From the NCBI GenBank assembly GCA_963830165.1, contig CAWHKZ010000005.1, forward strand, positions 124,001-188,000: a stretch of DNA of 64,000 bases, given 5' to 3'. The notes beneath the pieces were generated by a model. The model did no database searches and was not told where the DNA came from. It was given only the letters and a program-made list of their open reading frames with translations. Below are positions 34,588 through 43,499 of the stretch, in pieces. The DNA comes from Bog-756 sp963830165. Lineage in GTDB: Bacteria > Actinomycetota > Acidimicrobiia > Acidimicrobiales > RAAP-2. Position numbers and translations under genes: made by a program. Each line of letters opens with the position of its first letter. Position 1 is the stretch's first letter.

Positions 34588-36831
34588 TCAGGAAACGGTG
34601 ACGGGCTCGATCCCCGGATGGGCCACCATTTCCACGTCCACCTCCACACCGAGGTGGGGCACGGTCCGGTCCAGCCACTTCGGCATCCACCAGTTGGCCG
34701 GGCCCAGCAGCTCCATGACGGAGGGGACCAGCACCATCCGGACGAGGGTGGCATCGATGAGGATGGCCGAGGCCAGCCCCAGGCCGAAGACCTTCAGCAC
34801 GTGGAGCGGGTCCCCGAAGACGAACGACCCGAACACGCAGATCATGATGGCGGCGGCGGCGGTGATCACCCGGGCCGTCTTGGCCAGGCCGTCGGCCACC
34901 GACGTGGAATTGTCGCCGGTCAGTCGCCACTCCTCGCGGATGCGGGAGAGCAGGAAGACCTCGTAGTCCATGGACAGGCCGAAGAGGATGGTGAACATCA
35001 TCAGCGGGATCCACGGGTCGATCGGGCCGGTGGCCCCGATACCGAAGAAGCCGCCGAGCCAGCCCCACTGGAACACGGCCACGATCACGCCGTAGGCGGC
35101 GCCCACCGACAGCAGGTTGACGATGACCGCCTTCAGGGGGATGGCCAGTGACCGGAACACGGCCATCAGCAGCAGGAACGACAGCAGCAGCACCGTGCCG
35201 ATGACCCACGGGAGCCGGTCCGACAGGTAGGTGGAGGCGTCCACCGAGCCCGCCGTCTCCCCACCGACGTAGGCCCGCACCCCGGTGCCGGACGTGGCGG
35301 CGGGGATGACCTCGTTCCGCAACGTGTGCACGAGGGACTCGGTCCGGGCCGCCTGGGGAGCCGAGGTGGGGTACGTGAGGATGACGGCGGCGTCACCCGA
35401 AGCGCTGAATACGGTCGGGCTGGCGTAGGCGATACCGGGGGTCGTGCGGAGCTTGGCGTCGAGGCCCTCGACGGTGCCCCGATCGCCGTCGGGAACCTGG
35501 GCCACGACGACGAGGGGCCCGTTGAAGCCGGGGCCGAATCCGGTGGCCAGCGCGTCGAAGGCCTGACGGGTCGTGCTCGAGGGGGGATCGTTCCCGGAGT
35601 CGGTGAAGGCCAGGCGCATCGAGAACATGGGGATGGCCAGGCAGACGAGCAGGGCCACCGACGCGACCAGGAACATCGCGGGCCGGCGCTGGATGCGTCG
35701 GCTCCAGCGGTACCAGAAGCCCCGCTCGTCGGGCTCGGCCCCGCTCTGCAGCAGACGCCGGATGGCCAGAGCGTCGATGGCCCGGCCCGAGAACCCGAGC
35801 ATGGCCGGGAGCAGGGTGGTGGCGGCCAGCATGACCAGCACCACGGCGGCGATGGCCCCGATGGCCAGGCCCCGCATGAACGCCAGCTGGAGCAGGAAGA
35901 GACCGAGGAGCGACAGGATGACGGTGCTCCCGGCGAACACCACAGCCCGTCCCGATGTGGCCAGCGACACCGTCGCGGCGTGGCGCGGGTCACGTCCTTC
36001 GGCGAGGCCCTGGCGGAAGCGGGTGACGATGAACAGCGCGTAGTCGATGCCCACCCCGAGCCCGATCATGGCCATCATCTCCGGCGCGAAGACGGGTGTG
36101 GTGACCAGGTGGGAGAGCAGGTCGAGCACGGCGAAGGCCAGGGCGATTCCGAACAGGGCCGTGATGATCGGCAGCCCCATGGCCACGACCGAACCGAAGG
36201 CGAGCAGCATGATGATGATGGCGGCCATGATGCCGATGCCCTCGCTCGGACCGGGCTTGGCCCCGGCCACCAGGCTGATGGCCTGACCTCCGAGGACGAC
36301 GCGGTAGCCGGGGGCATCGAAGGACTGGGCGGTGTCGATGACCTGCTGGATCGAGTCCGTCGGCAGGTTGCCCGCCGCTTCGTCGAAATCGACCCGTAGG
36401 TAGCCGATGTGGCCGTCCCTGGAGATCTGGGACGCCCCTTCCGGGCTGAAGGGGCTGGTCACCGAAGCCACGTGGTGCAACGGCGCCAGCTTGGCCGCCA
36501 GTTCCGCGGTGCGGGCCATGTTGGCGGGGTCGGCGAAGGCGCCGCTCGTGATGACCACCACCTGGGCCGGACTGCCGGAGAAGTCCGGGAAGTCGGTGTT
36601 CAGGATCTGCTGGGCCGTCTGGGTACCGCCCGTCAGGTTGTCGGAGAAGGCGCTGCCCGCGGCCTGCGCCACGACGTTGACGCCCACCAGGCAGACGATC
36701 CAGGCGATCAGGACCCACCATCGGTGGTCGTGACACCAGCCGGCCAGCCGGGCCAGGGCGCTCTCCTCGGCGGGGCGCGACCTGGGCGCGGGACCGGACG
36801 TCGACTCGGGGCGTCGCTCGGTGGTGGTCAC
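34588..36831 (-). CDS. MMPL/RND-family transporter
   Basis: A 747-residue export pump of the MMPL type, which moves lipids or drugs across the cytoplasmic membrane. It has two similar halves, each with one helix, an extracytoplasmic domain and a five-helix bundle. RWWVLIAWIVCLVGVNVVAQ is the first helix, MIGLGVGIDYALFIVTRFRQG and FGLSMDYEVFLLSRIREEW are the paired proton-relay motifs (GxxxDY). I chose GTG 36831 because GGAGG is 6 bases upstream; the upstream frame continues but is low-complexity. No regulator is adjacent. The substrate is unknown. Confidence 0.92.
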   Translation of the reverse strand: MTTTERRPESTSGPAPRSRPAEESALARLAGWCHDHRWWVLIAWIVCLVGVNVVAQAAGSAFSDNLTGGTQTAQQILNTDFPDFSGSPAQVVVITSGAFADPANMARTAELAAKLAPLHHVASVTSPFSPEGASQISRDGHIGYLRVDFDEAAGNLPTDSIQQVIDTAQSFDAPGYRVVLGGQAISLVAGAKPGPSEGIGIMAAIIIMLLAFGSVVAMGLPIITALFGIALAFAVLDLLSHLVTTPVFAPEMMAMIGLGVGIDYALFIVTRFRQGLAEGRDPRHAATVSLATSGRAVVFAGSTVILSLLGLFLLQLAFMRGLAIGAIAAVVLVMLAATTLLPAMLGFSGRAIDALAIRRLLQSGAEPDERGFWYRWSRRIQRRPAMFLVASVALLVCLAIPMFSMRLAFTDSGNDPPSSTTRQAFDALATGFGPGFNGPLVVVAQVPDGDRGTVEGLDAKLRTTPGIAYASPTVFSASGDAAVILTYPTSAPQAARTESLVHTLRNEVIPAATSGTGVRAYVGGETAGSVDASTYLSDRLPWVIGTVLLLSFLLLMAVFRSLAIPLKAVIVNLLSVGAAYGVIVAVFQWGWLGGFFGIGATGPIDPWIPLMMFTILFGLSMDYEVFLLSRIREEWRLTGDNSTSVADGLAKTARVITAAAAIMICVFGSFVFGDPLHVLKVFGLGLASAILIDATLVRMVLVPSVMELLGPANWWMPKWLDRTVPHLGVEVDVEMVAHPGIEPVTVS

Positions 36832-37287
36832 TCCATGCCTCCGCTGGTGAGGGGTGCGCCGGACGCGTTGTCTCGATCGCTCCCGTTCTACCCGCCGGAG
36901 GGGGGCGGGCGGGCCATGCATCGCCTTCGCGGCGTTCGTTCGTCGCGGTGCGCATGCTGCGTTCGCGCCACCAGCTCAACGGTGGAGCACCGGAATCTTG
37001 ATCCAACCCAATCCGTTTGACTGACTTGGGCTGCAGTGTTCGCACTTCGGTTGGCGGCGCCACCAAGGTTGAACCTCAACGGAGGGTTCGACAGCCCTGT
37101 TCCGGTCCTTCAGCGAGTCGACGCTCCGCGCCGTGTGACCGATGGGGGTCGCCACGCTCGAGGGCGGCGACCGTCCGTTCCCGGCCGAACCCACGTGAAG
37201 CCTCCCTGATAAGGCATAGAGAAACTCAGCTACGTTGATCGTCCTGACGGATCGGTAATGGCGACCCCCTGGCCAGGTGAGCGACCC
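36832..37287. other. Intergenic region carrying a tRNA remnant
   Basis: I see no protein gene here. Apart from the tRNA-like remnant at 36965-37003, the first part is the upstream region of the MMPL gene. The rest is less GC-rich than the neighbours and shows no repeat or clear promoter. It marks the left edge of an accessory block extending to about 42.4 kb. Confidence 0.5.
36965..37003 (+). pseudogene. 5' fragment of a tRNA-Lys(CTT) gene
   Basis: GCGCC, then AGCTCAACGGTGGAGCACCGGA (two parts of the D-arm and anticodon stem), then ATCTTGATCC. This matches the first half of the intact tRNA-Lys at 39734, with differences only at 36970-36972 and in two anticodon-loop bases. Similarity ends at the 3' side of the anticodon stem; the variable loop, T-arm and acceptor 3' strand are absent. 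It is a broken tRNA copy, not a functional gene. Confidence 0.75.
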
Positions 37288-37695
37288 TCACACGTCCTGC
37301 ACCGATCCGAGTTCGCCGGTGAGGAATTTGGCGCGACCGAGCCCGAATGACCAGTCTTCGAGCGTGCTCGCCACTACGGAGACGATGAGATCTTCTGGGC
37401 GCAGACCGATGGCGACGCGGAGTCGTTCGGCCAGTGCCCGGTAGAGCGCCTCTTTTTGGTCGCGGTTGCGGTTCTGCTCGGTTATCTGGATGACCATTGC
37501 CTCGGGGCTGCGCTGATAGCCGAGCCCCGTGCTACCCAGGAACATCCGGCCCGGCTTGTGTTCGGTGATGATGATGTAGCGATCGTCGTCGGGGGCTGAG
37601 AAGACCTCACGCTCAACCTGGTAGATGGTGTCGGCGAGGACAGCGAGCTGCTCGTCGGAGCGGCCCTCGACGAGGTCGACGTGGACTAGCGGCAT
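37288..37695 (-). CDS. Tautomerase family protein
   Basis: A 135-residue member of the tautomerase superfamily. The mature N-terminus after Met removal is Pro (MPLVHVDLVEGRSDEQL), the catalytic base in all members. The second half (QKEALYRALAERLRVAIGLRPEDLIVSVV) repeats the beta-alpha-beta unit, as in the larger Tautomerase_2 type. ATG 37695 is supported by GGAG 7-11 bases upstream. The substrate is unknown. It stands alone between the tRNA remnant and the insertion sequence. Confidence 0.85.
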   Translation of the reverse strand: MPLVHVDLVEGRSDEQLAVLADTIYQVEREVFSAPDDDRYIIITEHKPGRMFLGSTGLGYQRSPEAMVIQITEQNRNRDQKEALYRALAERLRVAIGLRPEDLIVSVVASTLEDWSFGLGRAKFLTGELGSVQDV

Positions 37696-37929
37696 GTCCG
37701 TTTCTCCTTCATGAGATATGCCCAACTCGGTTCGGTAGAGCGCAGGCCCACCCGCTTGTCGGACAACGAGTCGGCGCACTCGCCGAGATTGTTCTGGGAC
37801 GGTGAGCGGAGACGGCCGGGAACCGCACAAGGCGGAGCCTCAATCCGACGACTCTGCCCGACTCCACGTCAACCAGCACAGCACCGATCGGAGGGTCAGC
37901 CAATGCAGCTAGCTGCAATGGAAGGCGTC

Positions 37930-37938
37930 ATCACTCGG
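37930..37938. repeat. Left target-site duplication of the IS256 element
   Basis: ATCACTCGG occurs here and again at 39373-39381, exactly outside the element's inverted repeats. Nine bases is within the 8-9 range known for IS256-family insertions. Confidence 0.75.
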
Positions 37939-39372
37939 GTCAAGTCCGGGCGAGTGGTGTACGACGACCACCGCACCAATCGTGTTGATTGGCTAACTGG
38001 CTACATCGAGTTGGGCAGTGGTCACCTCCTCGGGTCGGCCACCTCACCGGTGATCAGGTGCATGCGGGCCCTGGTGAGGGACTCGGCCGCCATGTAGCGC
38101 CGGGCGACCGCCCACTCGTCGTGCTGCTCGGCGAGGACGGCGCCGACGAGGCGGATGAGGGCGGCACGGTTCGGGAAGATGCCGACGACGTCGGTGCGTC
38201 GGCGGAGCTCCCGGTTGAGCCGTTCCTGGGGGTTGTTGGACCAGATCTGGCGCCAGTGCTCCTTCGGGAAGGCGGTGAAGGCGAGCAGGTCGGCCTCGGC
38301 GTCGGCGAGGAACGCGGCGGCCGCCGGGAACTGGCCCTCGCAGCTGCTCGACGACCCGGGCGAACTGGGCCCGGACCTGGGTCGGCGTCGGGCTGGGCGA
38401 AGATCGTCCGCACCAGGGTGGCCACGAAGGCCTGGGCGGACTTGGGCACCCGGGTGAACAGGTTGCGCATGGAGTGGGTCCGGCACCGCTGCCAGCTGGC
38501 CCCGGGCAGGACCGAGGCGATGGCGTTCTTCGAGCCCCTCGTGGGCGTCGGAGATCACGAGGGCGACCCCGAGAGGCCCCGGGCCACGAGGCCCCGCAGG
38601 AAGGCCATCCAACCGGCCCCGTCCTCGGTCGGTGAAGACGTCGACGCCGAGCACCTCGCGGTGGCCGTCGGCGTTGACCCCGGTGGCGATGACCGTGGCC
38701 ACGCTGACCGACCCGCCCGGCCTCGCGGACCTTGTGGAACAGGGCGTCCAGCCAGACGTAGGTGTAGGGCCCGGCATCGAGGGGCCGGTTGCGGAACTCG
38801 GCTACCTTGCCGTCGAGGTGCTTGGCCAACTCGGAGACCTGGGACTTGGACATCGCCGTCGATGCCGATCGACCGGACGAGGTCGTCGACCCGCCGGGTG
38901 GAGACGCCCTCGACGTAGGCCTGGCAGACCACTGGAGACGAGGGCCTGTTCGGCCCGCCGGCGGGGCTCGAGCAGCAGCCCGGCAGGTAGCTGCCCTGCC
39001 GGAGCTTGGGGATCGTCGCAGGTTGATCGTGCCGGCCCGGGTGTCCCAGCGCCGCTGGCGGTGGCCGTTGCGGCTAGTTCACCCGGTCCGCGGTGCGCTC
39101 GCCGTAGCCGGCGTTGCAGAGCCACGTCGACCTCGGCGTCCATCAGCAGCTCGGCTGCCATCTTCACCATCTCGGCCAGCAGGTCGCTGCCGGCATCGGC
39201 TCGAGGTACTTGCGCACGCAGCGCTGCCAGCGTCCATCGTTGTTGGTGACTTCCACCGCATCTTCTCGTTCGTGTTCTTTGGACGGAACTTGAAGATTGA
39301 TGCGGTGGTCGTCGCGTCGGGGGGACCCTCAGGTCGGGCAACCCCTCGTACACCACTCTGGTGGACTCAACT
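37939..39372 (-). mobile_element. IS256-family insertion sequence
   Basis: Element of about 1.43 kb with a Mutator-type transposase on the minus strand. The ends are imperfect inverted repeats of about 26 bases. The inner 13 bases GAGTGGTGTACGA are identical (37952-37964, and inverted at 39346-39358); the outer part shares AGTCC. The 9-bp direct repeat ATCACTCGG flanks it on both sides. Size, repeats and duplication all fit the family. On the left it interrupts a short frame starting with ATG 37903 behind GGAGGG; joining both sides at the duplication gives only about 36 codons of unknown nature. Confidence 0.85.
38022..39260 (-). pseudogene. IS256-family transposase, many frameshifts
   Basis: Successive frames read LLAEMVKMAAELLMDAEVD, LLEPRRRAEQALVS, YVEGVSTRRVDDLVRSIG, SKSQVSELAKHLDGKVAEF, RPLDAGPYTYVWLDALFHK (first Asp), VIATGVNADGHREVLGVD, DGAGWMAFLRGLVARGLSG, LVISDAHEGL (second Asp), HSMRNLFTRVPKSAQAFVA, EHWRQIWSNNPQERLNREL (Glu) and RRYMAAESLTRARM. 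The DDE triad and nearly all family residues are preserved, yet about ten single-base insertions or deletions break the frame. The start codon is uncertain. Such conserved protein sequence with so many indels suggests a poorly resolved multicopy repeat more than slow decay. As written it cannot make transposase. Confidence 0.85.
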
Positions 39373-39381
39373 ATCACTCGG
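39373..39381. repeat. Right target-site duplication of the IS256 element
   Basis: Second copy of ATCACTCGG, directly outside the right inverted repeat, matching 37930-37938. Confidence 0.75.
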
Positions 39382-39733
39382 TGGCCGAGAAACCACCCGA
39401 TCGATCCAGCCACCAGCTGGAATCGAGACCGGCGACACCCGAGGGTTTCCGGGTGACCGGGGTGCGGTCTCGTCCATCCCTTGCATCACTCAAGGGGCTG
39501 GACACGAACAGTCATGAGTATCGCCGTTGTCATCATCCGGGCCGGACATCGGTCGACAAGACACCCGCTGTCGGCGGCGGCGGCGTCCCCGACCTTCCCC
39601 TTCTTGGGGCGGGGGGACCGAGTACGATCAGCCGTCTGGTCTGATGTCGTCGTCGCCATGTTGATGGTTCTTCTCCCGAAGATGGGATCGGGTGACGGGG
39701 CCCATCATCGTCGGATGCGAATAGACCAGATGG
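39382..39733. other. Non-coding stretch between the IS and tRNA-Lys
   Basis: About 350 bases with no credible gene on either strand and a lower GC share than the core genes. A conserved start or protein pattern is not visible. It may hold the promoter of the tRNA gene. Confidence 0.4.
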
Positions 39734-39809
39734 GCGCCCCTAGCTCAACGGTGGAGCACCGGATTCTTAATCCGGAGGCTGGGTGGTTCGAGTCCCCCGG
39801 GGCGCACCA
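39734..39809 (+). tRNA. tRNA-Lys (anticodon CTT), CCA encoded
   Basis: Acceptor GCGCCCC pairs with GGGGCGC at 39799-39805; D-arm GCTC/GAGC with loop AACGGTG; anticodon stem CCGGA/TCCGG with loop TTCTTAA, anticodon CTT. The T-loop is TTCGAGT. One T-stem position is a T/C mismatch (GGTGG against CCCCC). Discriminator A and CCA are encoded, unlike the two tRNA-Ser genes in the window. It reads lysine codon AAG. The mismatch, the encoded CCA and the broken copy at 36965 suggest a mobile or recently acquired gene. Confidence 0.88.
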
Positions 39810-40172
39810 GTTCAATTCGGGAGAGAGGGAGGACGACATCAGGCCGGGGCCACCGGCACGGACGGACGAAAGTACGACACAGGGACGCGCGCAGGAGCCT
39901 GCCAGCCACGGCCGCCGGCAGGCGGTCGAACGACTGGGCGCCGCACGGTAGGGATGGCCCGGGGACTGGCGGCCGGCGCCAGCACGGCCCGGGACAGGAC
40001 AGCGGTCGGGCAGACCAGCGAGCCGGGGGCCTACCACTGTCCGGGACAGCCCGTCTTGGTGCCGAGGCGGTGTAAAAGCCCTGGTCGTCGCTCACCGTTC
40101 TTCGCGGAGCAATCCCGCGCAGCTGACTGCGCTGTTGTCGGTCGCCTAGTTGGAGGTGATACCGGGCGAGGA
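39810..40172. other. Non-coding stretch after tRNA-Lys
   Basis: About 360 bases between the tRNA and the RCC1-like gene. Several open frames exist, but none has a recognisable protein pattern or a good ribosome site, and I regard them as chance. No terminator-like hairpin with a T-run is evident. Confidence 0.4.
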
Positions 40173-41999
40173 TCAAGGAGACAGCACTGGGACCGGCGTG
40201 GCGCTGTCAGAGAAGGTCCCATTCCCGAGTTCGCCGTCGTCGTCATAGCCCCAGCAGTCCACCTCGCCCGAGGCGAGGGTGGCGCAGTAGGTTTCGACTT
40301 CGCCCGTGACGGACGTCACCCCGGTGAGAGTGCCGCCTCCCACACCTTCCACTTGGACCGGCGTGGCGGTGCCATAAGGACTCGTCGTGTCGAACGTGCC
40401 GTTGCCGAGTTCGCCGTCTTCGCCCCAGCCCCAGCAGTCCACCCCACCCGAGGTGAGGAGGGCGCAGTAGGCGCCGATGGTGTCGCTCGTGAGAGACGCC
40501 ACCCCGGTGAGGGTGCCGGCGCCTCCCACACCTTCCACCGGGACCGGCGTGGCGCTGTTGGAGAACGTCCCATTCCCGAGTCCGCCCTCACCTCCGAAGC
40601 CCCAGCAGTCCACCTCGCCCGAGGCGAAGATGGCGCAGTAGGTGTTCCATCCGCCGATCAGCGACTCCACCCCGGTGAGGGTGCCGGCGCCTCCCACACC
40701 TTCCACCGGGACCGGTGTGGCGCTGTCAGAAAACGTCCCATTGCCGATCTGGCCGTAGCCGTTAGAGCCCCAGCAGTAGACCTCGCCGGAGGTCAGAAGG
40801 GCGCAGAAACCTATGTCGTCGTTAGCAAGCGCCTCAACCCCGGTGAGGGTGCCGCCTCCCACACCTTCCACTTGGACCGGTGTGGCCGTGCCATAAGGAC
40901 TCGTCGTGTCGAACGTGCCGTTGCCGAGTTCGCCGTCTTCGCCCCAGCCCCAGCAGTCCACCCCACCCGAGGTGAGGAGGGCGCAGTAGGTGCCGATGGT
41001 GTCGCTCGTGAGAGACGCCACCCCGGTGAGGGTGCCGGCGCCTCCCACACCTTCCACCGGGACCGGTGTGGCGCTGTTAGAGAACGTCCCATTCCCGAGC
41101 GCGCCGTACTCGTTATTTCCCCAGCAGTCCACCCCGCCCGAGGCCAAGACGGCGCAGAAGTCATAGCCGTACCCGTCGCTCGTGAGAGACGTCACCCCGG
41201 TGAGGGTGCCGGTGCCTCCCACACCTTCCACCTGGACCGGCGTGGCGCTGCCCATGGCACTCAATGTGTAGAACACCCCGTTGCCGAGCTGGCCGTTGTA
41301 GCCGTAGCCCCAGCAGTCCACCCCGCCCGAGGCGACGATGGCGCAGGAGGAGCCGGACTTGTCGCCCGTCACAGACGTCGCCCCGGTGAGGGTGCCGGTA
41401 CCTCCCACACCTTCCACCTGGACCGGCGTGGCGCTGCCGGTAGGACTTGTGCCGGAGAAACCGCCGTAGAACGTGCCGTTCCCGAGCTGGCCGAAATTGC
41501 CGGCACCCCAGCAGTCCACCCCGCCCGAGGCGACGATGGCACAGGAGCCGTAGCCGTAGCCAGAGAGAGACGTCACCCCGCTGAGGAGTGCACCACCGCC
41601 ACCGCCAGGCTCCACGATTACCGAGACGCTCCTTGTCCTACTGCCTCCGCCACCGGCTGCGCTAAGCGTGATCTTGTACTTCACGGCCTTCCTTGGTGCG
41701 GTGTTCTCAGGAAACGCCACAACCTGGCTGACCGAACCGTCAGAACAGCTAACCGAGCCGGCACCTGAGAGGAGCGCTGGGTTGGCAGACAAGATGCACG
41801 AAGTGGCATTCGACACCGAGGCTGAAATCGTCGACTCGCCAGAGAGGGTGGCGACAGTGGAGGGTGAGGCTGCGAGCCCGGTGATCACCGGCTTGGGTGT
41901 TCTAACTGTCTTGGCCGCGGCTGGTGCAGCGGACCACAATCCCCATATGCCCAAGAGCCCTAGCCCCATCACCGCTGCGATACGCCTCCGCATCCTCAT
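40173..41999 (-). CDS. Secreted RCC1-like beta-propeller protein with eight Cys-paired repeats
   Basis: 608 residues from ATG 41999 (GAGGAG 6-11 bases upstream). Signal peptide MRMRRRIAAVMGLGLLGIWGL...AAPAAA, then an Ig-like domain at about 38-130 (PVITGLAASPSTVATLSGE). After a Gly-rich hinge come eight RCC1-type repeats to the end. Each has the core C-A-x-x-x-S-G-x-V-x-C-W-G followed by GxLGNGTF. Two cysteines nine residues apart recur in every repeat, suggesting disulfides outside the cell. RCC1 repeats fold into a seven-bladed propeller; eight units could mean an extra partial blade. No enzyme residues are evident, so an adhesion or binding role is inferred. Confidence 0.88.
   Translation of the reverse strand: MRMRRRIAAVMGLGLLGIWGLWSAAPAAAKTVRTPKPVITGLAASPSTVATLSGESTISASVSNATSCILSANPALLSGAGSVSCSDGSVSQVVAFPENTAPRKAVKYKITLSAAGGGGSRTRSVSVIVEPGGGGGALLSGVTSLSGYGYGSCAIVASGGVDCWGAGNFGQLGNGTFYGGFSGTSPTGSATPVQVEGVGGTGTLTGATSVTGDKSGSSCAIVASGGVDCWGYGYNGQLGNGVFYTLSAMGSATPVQVEGVGGTGTLTGVTSLTSDGYGYDFCAVLASGGVDCWGNNEYGALGNGTFSNSATPVPVEGVGGAGTLTGVASLTSDTIGTYCALLTSGGVDCWGWGEDGELGNGTFDTTSPYGTATPVQVEGVGGGTLTGVEALANDDIGFCALLTSGEVYCWGSNGYGQIGNGTFSDSATPVPVEGVGGAGTLTGVESLIGGWNTYCAIFASGEVDCWGFGGEGGLGNGTFSNSATPVPVEGVGGAGTLTGVASLTSDTIGAYCALLTSGGVDCWGWGEDGELGNGTFDTTSPYGTATPVQVEGVGGGTLTGVTSVTGEVETYCATLASGEVDCWGYDDDGELGNGTFSDSATPVPVLSP
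40321..40580. repeat. 260-bp duplication inside the RCC1-like gene, copy A
   Basis: Copy B is at 40840-41099, offset by 519 bases, with about 6 differences in 260 positions. The duplicated block covers more than one propeller repeat, including the CALLTSGGVDCWGWGEDGEL unit that occurs identically twice in the protein. This indicates recent expansion by recombination. Confidence 0.9.
40840..41099. repeat. 260-bp duplication inside the RCC1-like gene, copy B
   Basis: Partner of 40321-40580, about 98 percent identical. Both copies are in the same reading frame because the 519-base offset is a multiple of three, so the protein stays open. Confidence 0.9.
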
Positions 42000-42478
42000 G
42001 TGAGTCTCCTCTGTGCCGAAGGGTGATCGCCGGGTGACGAGGGGCGCCTGGGTGACGGCCACGAGCCTAGACCGGAGAGAATCAAAACGCCCGGGTCCGT
42101 CACGACTGGCGGGGCAGCCGCGGAGGGCCGGGCAGCCGCCATCTTCGATGCCATCGGGGTTGAAGAGGTGTGGCTGGCTTCGTTGGCGCAAGACAGACAG
42201 GTGAAGGACGAGAGTTCGGTGGCCACAGCCTCATCGAAGACACGAAACTGCCGAATGGCACCCGGCTCATCATCCGACGCCGCTCAACCCCGGAGCCCAG
42301 CGCGGAACAGAAAGTCGCAGGTTCAAACACTGCCGAGCGCACCACGTGGGAGCATCGGCGCGTGAGCAGCGGGAGACTACTTTTCTAGGAGTTTTTCCAC
42401 CATTTCCTGGAACTCAAAGTTCGAAAGCCGTTCCATCAAGGGCACCACGCTGGATCGATCGGGAGCAGGTCGGCCGCC
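42000..42478. other. Intergenic region upstream of the RCC1-like gene
   Basis: About 480 bases without a convincing gene. The left 150 bases should contain the promoter of the RCC1-like gene. A tRNA-3'-end-like segment lies at 42311-42344. The stretch near 42375-42420 is unusually AT-rich for this genome (ctacttttctaggagttttt), perhaps a promoter or terminator. Confidence 0.4.
42311..42344 (+). pseudogene. Possible tRNA 3'-end fragment
   Basis: CGCAGGTTCAAACACTGC resembles a T-arm with TTCAAAC loop, followed by CGAGCGC and ACCA as an acceptor 3' strand with encoded CCA. No matching 5' acceptor strand (GCGCTCG) is found upstream. It may be a remnant of another tRNA, but generic T-arm similarity could also arise by chance. 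Confidence 0.35.
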
Positions 42479-43492
42479 TCAGGCGGGGACCGACCCGTCG
42501 GATCCCTCGGTCCCCCGGGCGGCCAGCCAGCGTTGCAACCCGGCCGCATTGGAGTGCACGCCGTTCATGACCTCGAGCTTCTCCCGGTGCTCCTCAGGGA
42601 CGCCGTCGAGATCGGAGGCGAAGGCCTCGGAGAGGGCGGCGGCGATGTCGCGCCCGTCCCGGAAGGCCGACTCGGCCACGTCGGCCCACCGCCGCAACGT
42701 CCCGTCGGCCTCGTCGAGCACGTCGAGCGGGTCGACCAGCAGGCCGTAGTGGGCCAGGGCCAGGCCCGTGGGTCTGCGCTCGGCGAACCGCTGCAGTGAG
42801 TGCAGGGCCTGGGTGAGGTCGAAATCCGGCGGAGGCGTCGATGGCCGCAGCACGCCGGCGTCGGGCAGCTTGACCCCCACCGCGTCACCGGCGAAGAGCG
42901 TGCCGCTCCAGTTGTCGTGCAGGGCGAGGTGGTGCTTGGCGTGCCCGGGCGAGTCGACGGCGGTCAGGTAGCGGTTCGAACCGACTCGGATCTCCTCGCC
43001 GTCCTCCAGGATGTGGATGCGCTCGGACGGCGTCGGATCGAGCCGGCCGTAGAGGGAATCGAGGAGGGGGCCGTAGACGCGGGCGGCCGAGTCCACCAGG
43101 CGGGTCGGGTCGGCCAGGTGCCGGGCGCCCTTCGGGTGAACGTAGACGGTCGCCTTGGGGAACGCCCGGGCGACGTCGCCCACGCCGCCGGCGTGGTCGA
43201 GGTGGATGTGGGTCACCACGACGCCCGCCAGGTCGTCCGGCCCGAGTCCGAGGCGCCCGAGATGGTCGAGGAGGGCGGGCACCGAGCTCTGGCTGCCCGT
43301 CTCCACCAGGACGGGGGCGTCGCCCTCGATCAGGTACCCGGCGGTGACCCGCTCCCATCCGCCGAGCAGCGTGTCGAGCTCCAGCACACCCTCGGCGATG
43401 CGGGTCCCGGTGGGCGGAGGGGTCGCGTCGTCCGGGTCGAACGGGTGACCGTGATGGTGTCCACCCGGCCCGTGGTGGTGGTCGCCGCTCAT
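42479..43492 (-). CDS. Metallo-beta-lactamase-fold hydrolase
   Basis: 337 residues from ATG 43492, with AGGTGA upstream. The start is His-rich (DHHHGPGGHHHGHPFD), which may bind metal. The MBL domain has TGSQSSVPALLDHL and the metal motif VVVTHIHLDHAGGVGD. VDSPGHAKHHLAL and LFAGDAVGVKLP give further ligands. The last 110 residues are helical and common in this subfamily. Family members hydrolyse thioesters, phosphodiesters or lactones; no specific substrate can be given. It lies 7 bases after the GH15 stop and is certainly cotranscribed with it. Confidence 0.9.
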   Translation of the reverse strand: MSGDHHHGPGGHHHGHPFDPDDATPPPTGTRIAEGVLELDTLLGGWERVTAGYLIEGDAPVLVETGSQSSVPALLDHLGRLGLGPDDLAGVVVTHIHLDHAGGVGDVARAFPKATVYVHPKGARHLADPTRLVDSAARVYGPLLDSLYGRLDPTPSERIHILEDGEEIRVGSNRYLTAVDSPGHAKHHLALHDNWSGTLFAGDAVGVKLPDAGVLRPSTPPPDFDLTQALHSLQRFAERRPTGLALAHYGLLVDPLDVLDEADGTLRRWADVAESAFRDGRDIAAALSEAFASDLDGVPEEHREKLEVMNGVHSNAAGLQRWLAARGTEGSDGSVPA

Positions 43493-43499
43493 CGAGAGG

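Noticed and set aside
37711..38097. A 128-codon frame across the left end of the IS
   Set aside because: It crosses from host DNA into the element. Only the part from ATG 37903 has a ribosome site, and joining the flanks leaves a 36-codon frame of no known family.
39481..39951. A 156-codon frame over the tRNA-Lys gene
   Set aside because: It overlaps a clear tRNA and shows no protein pattern.
42230..42344. A complete tRNA upstream of the RCC1-like gene
   Set aside because: A CTCATCA anticodon-like loop and a T-arm-like end are present, but no acceptor 5' strand or D-arm pairs with them. Only a possible 3' fragment is reported.
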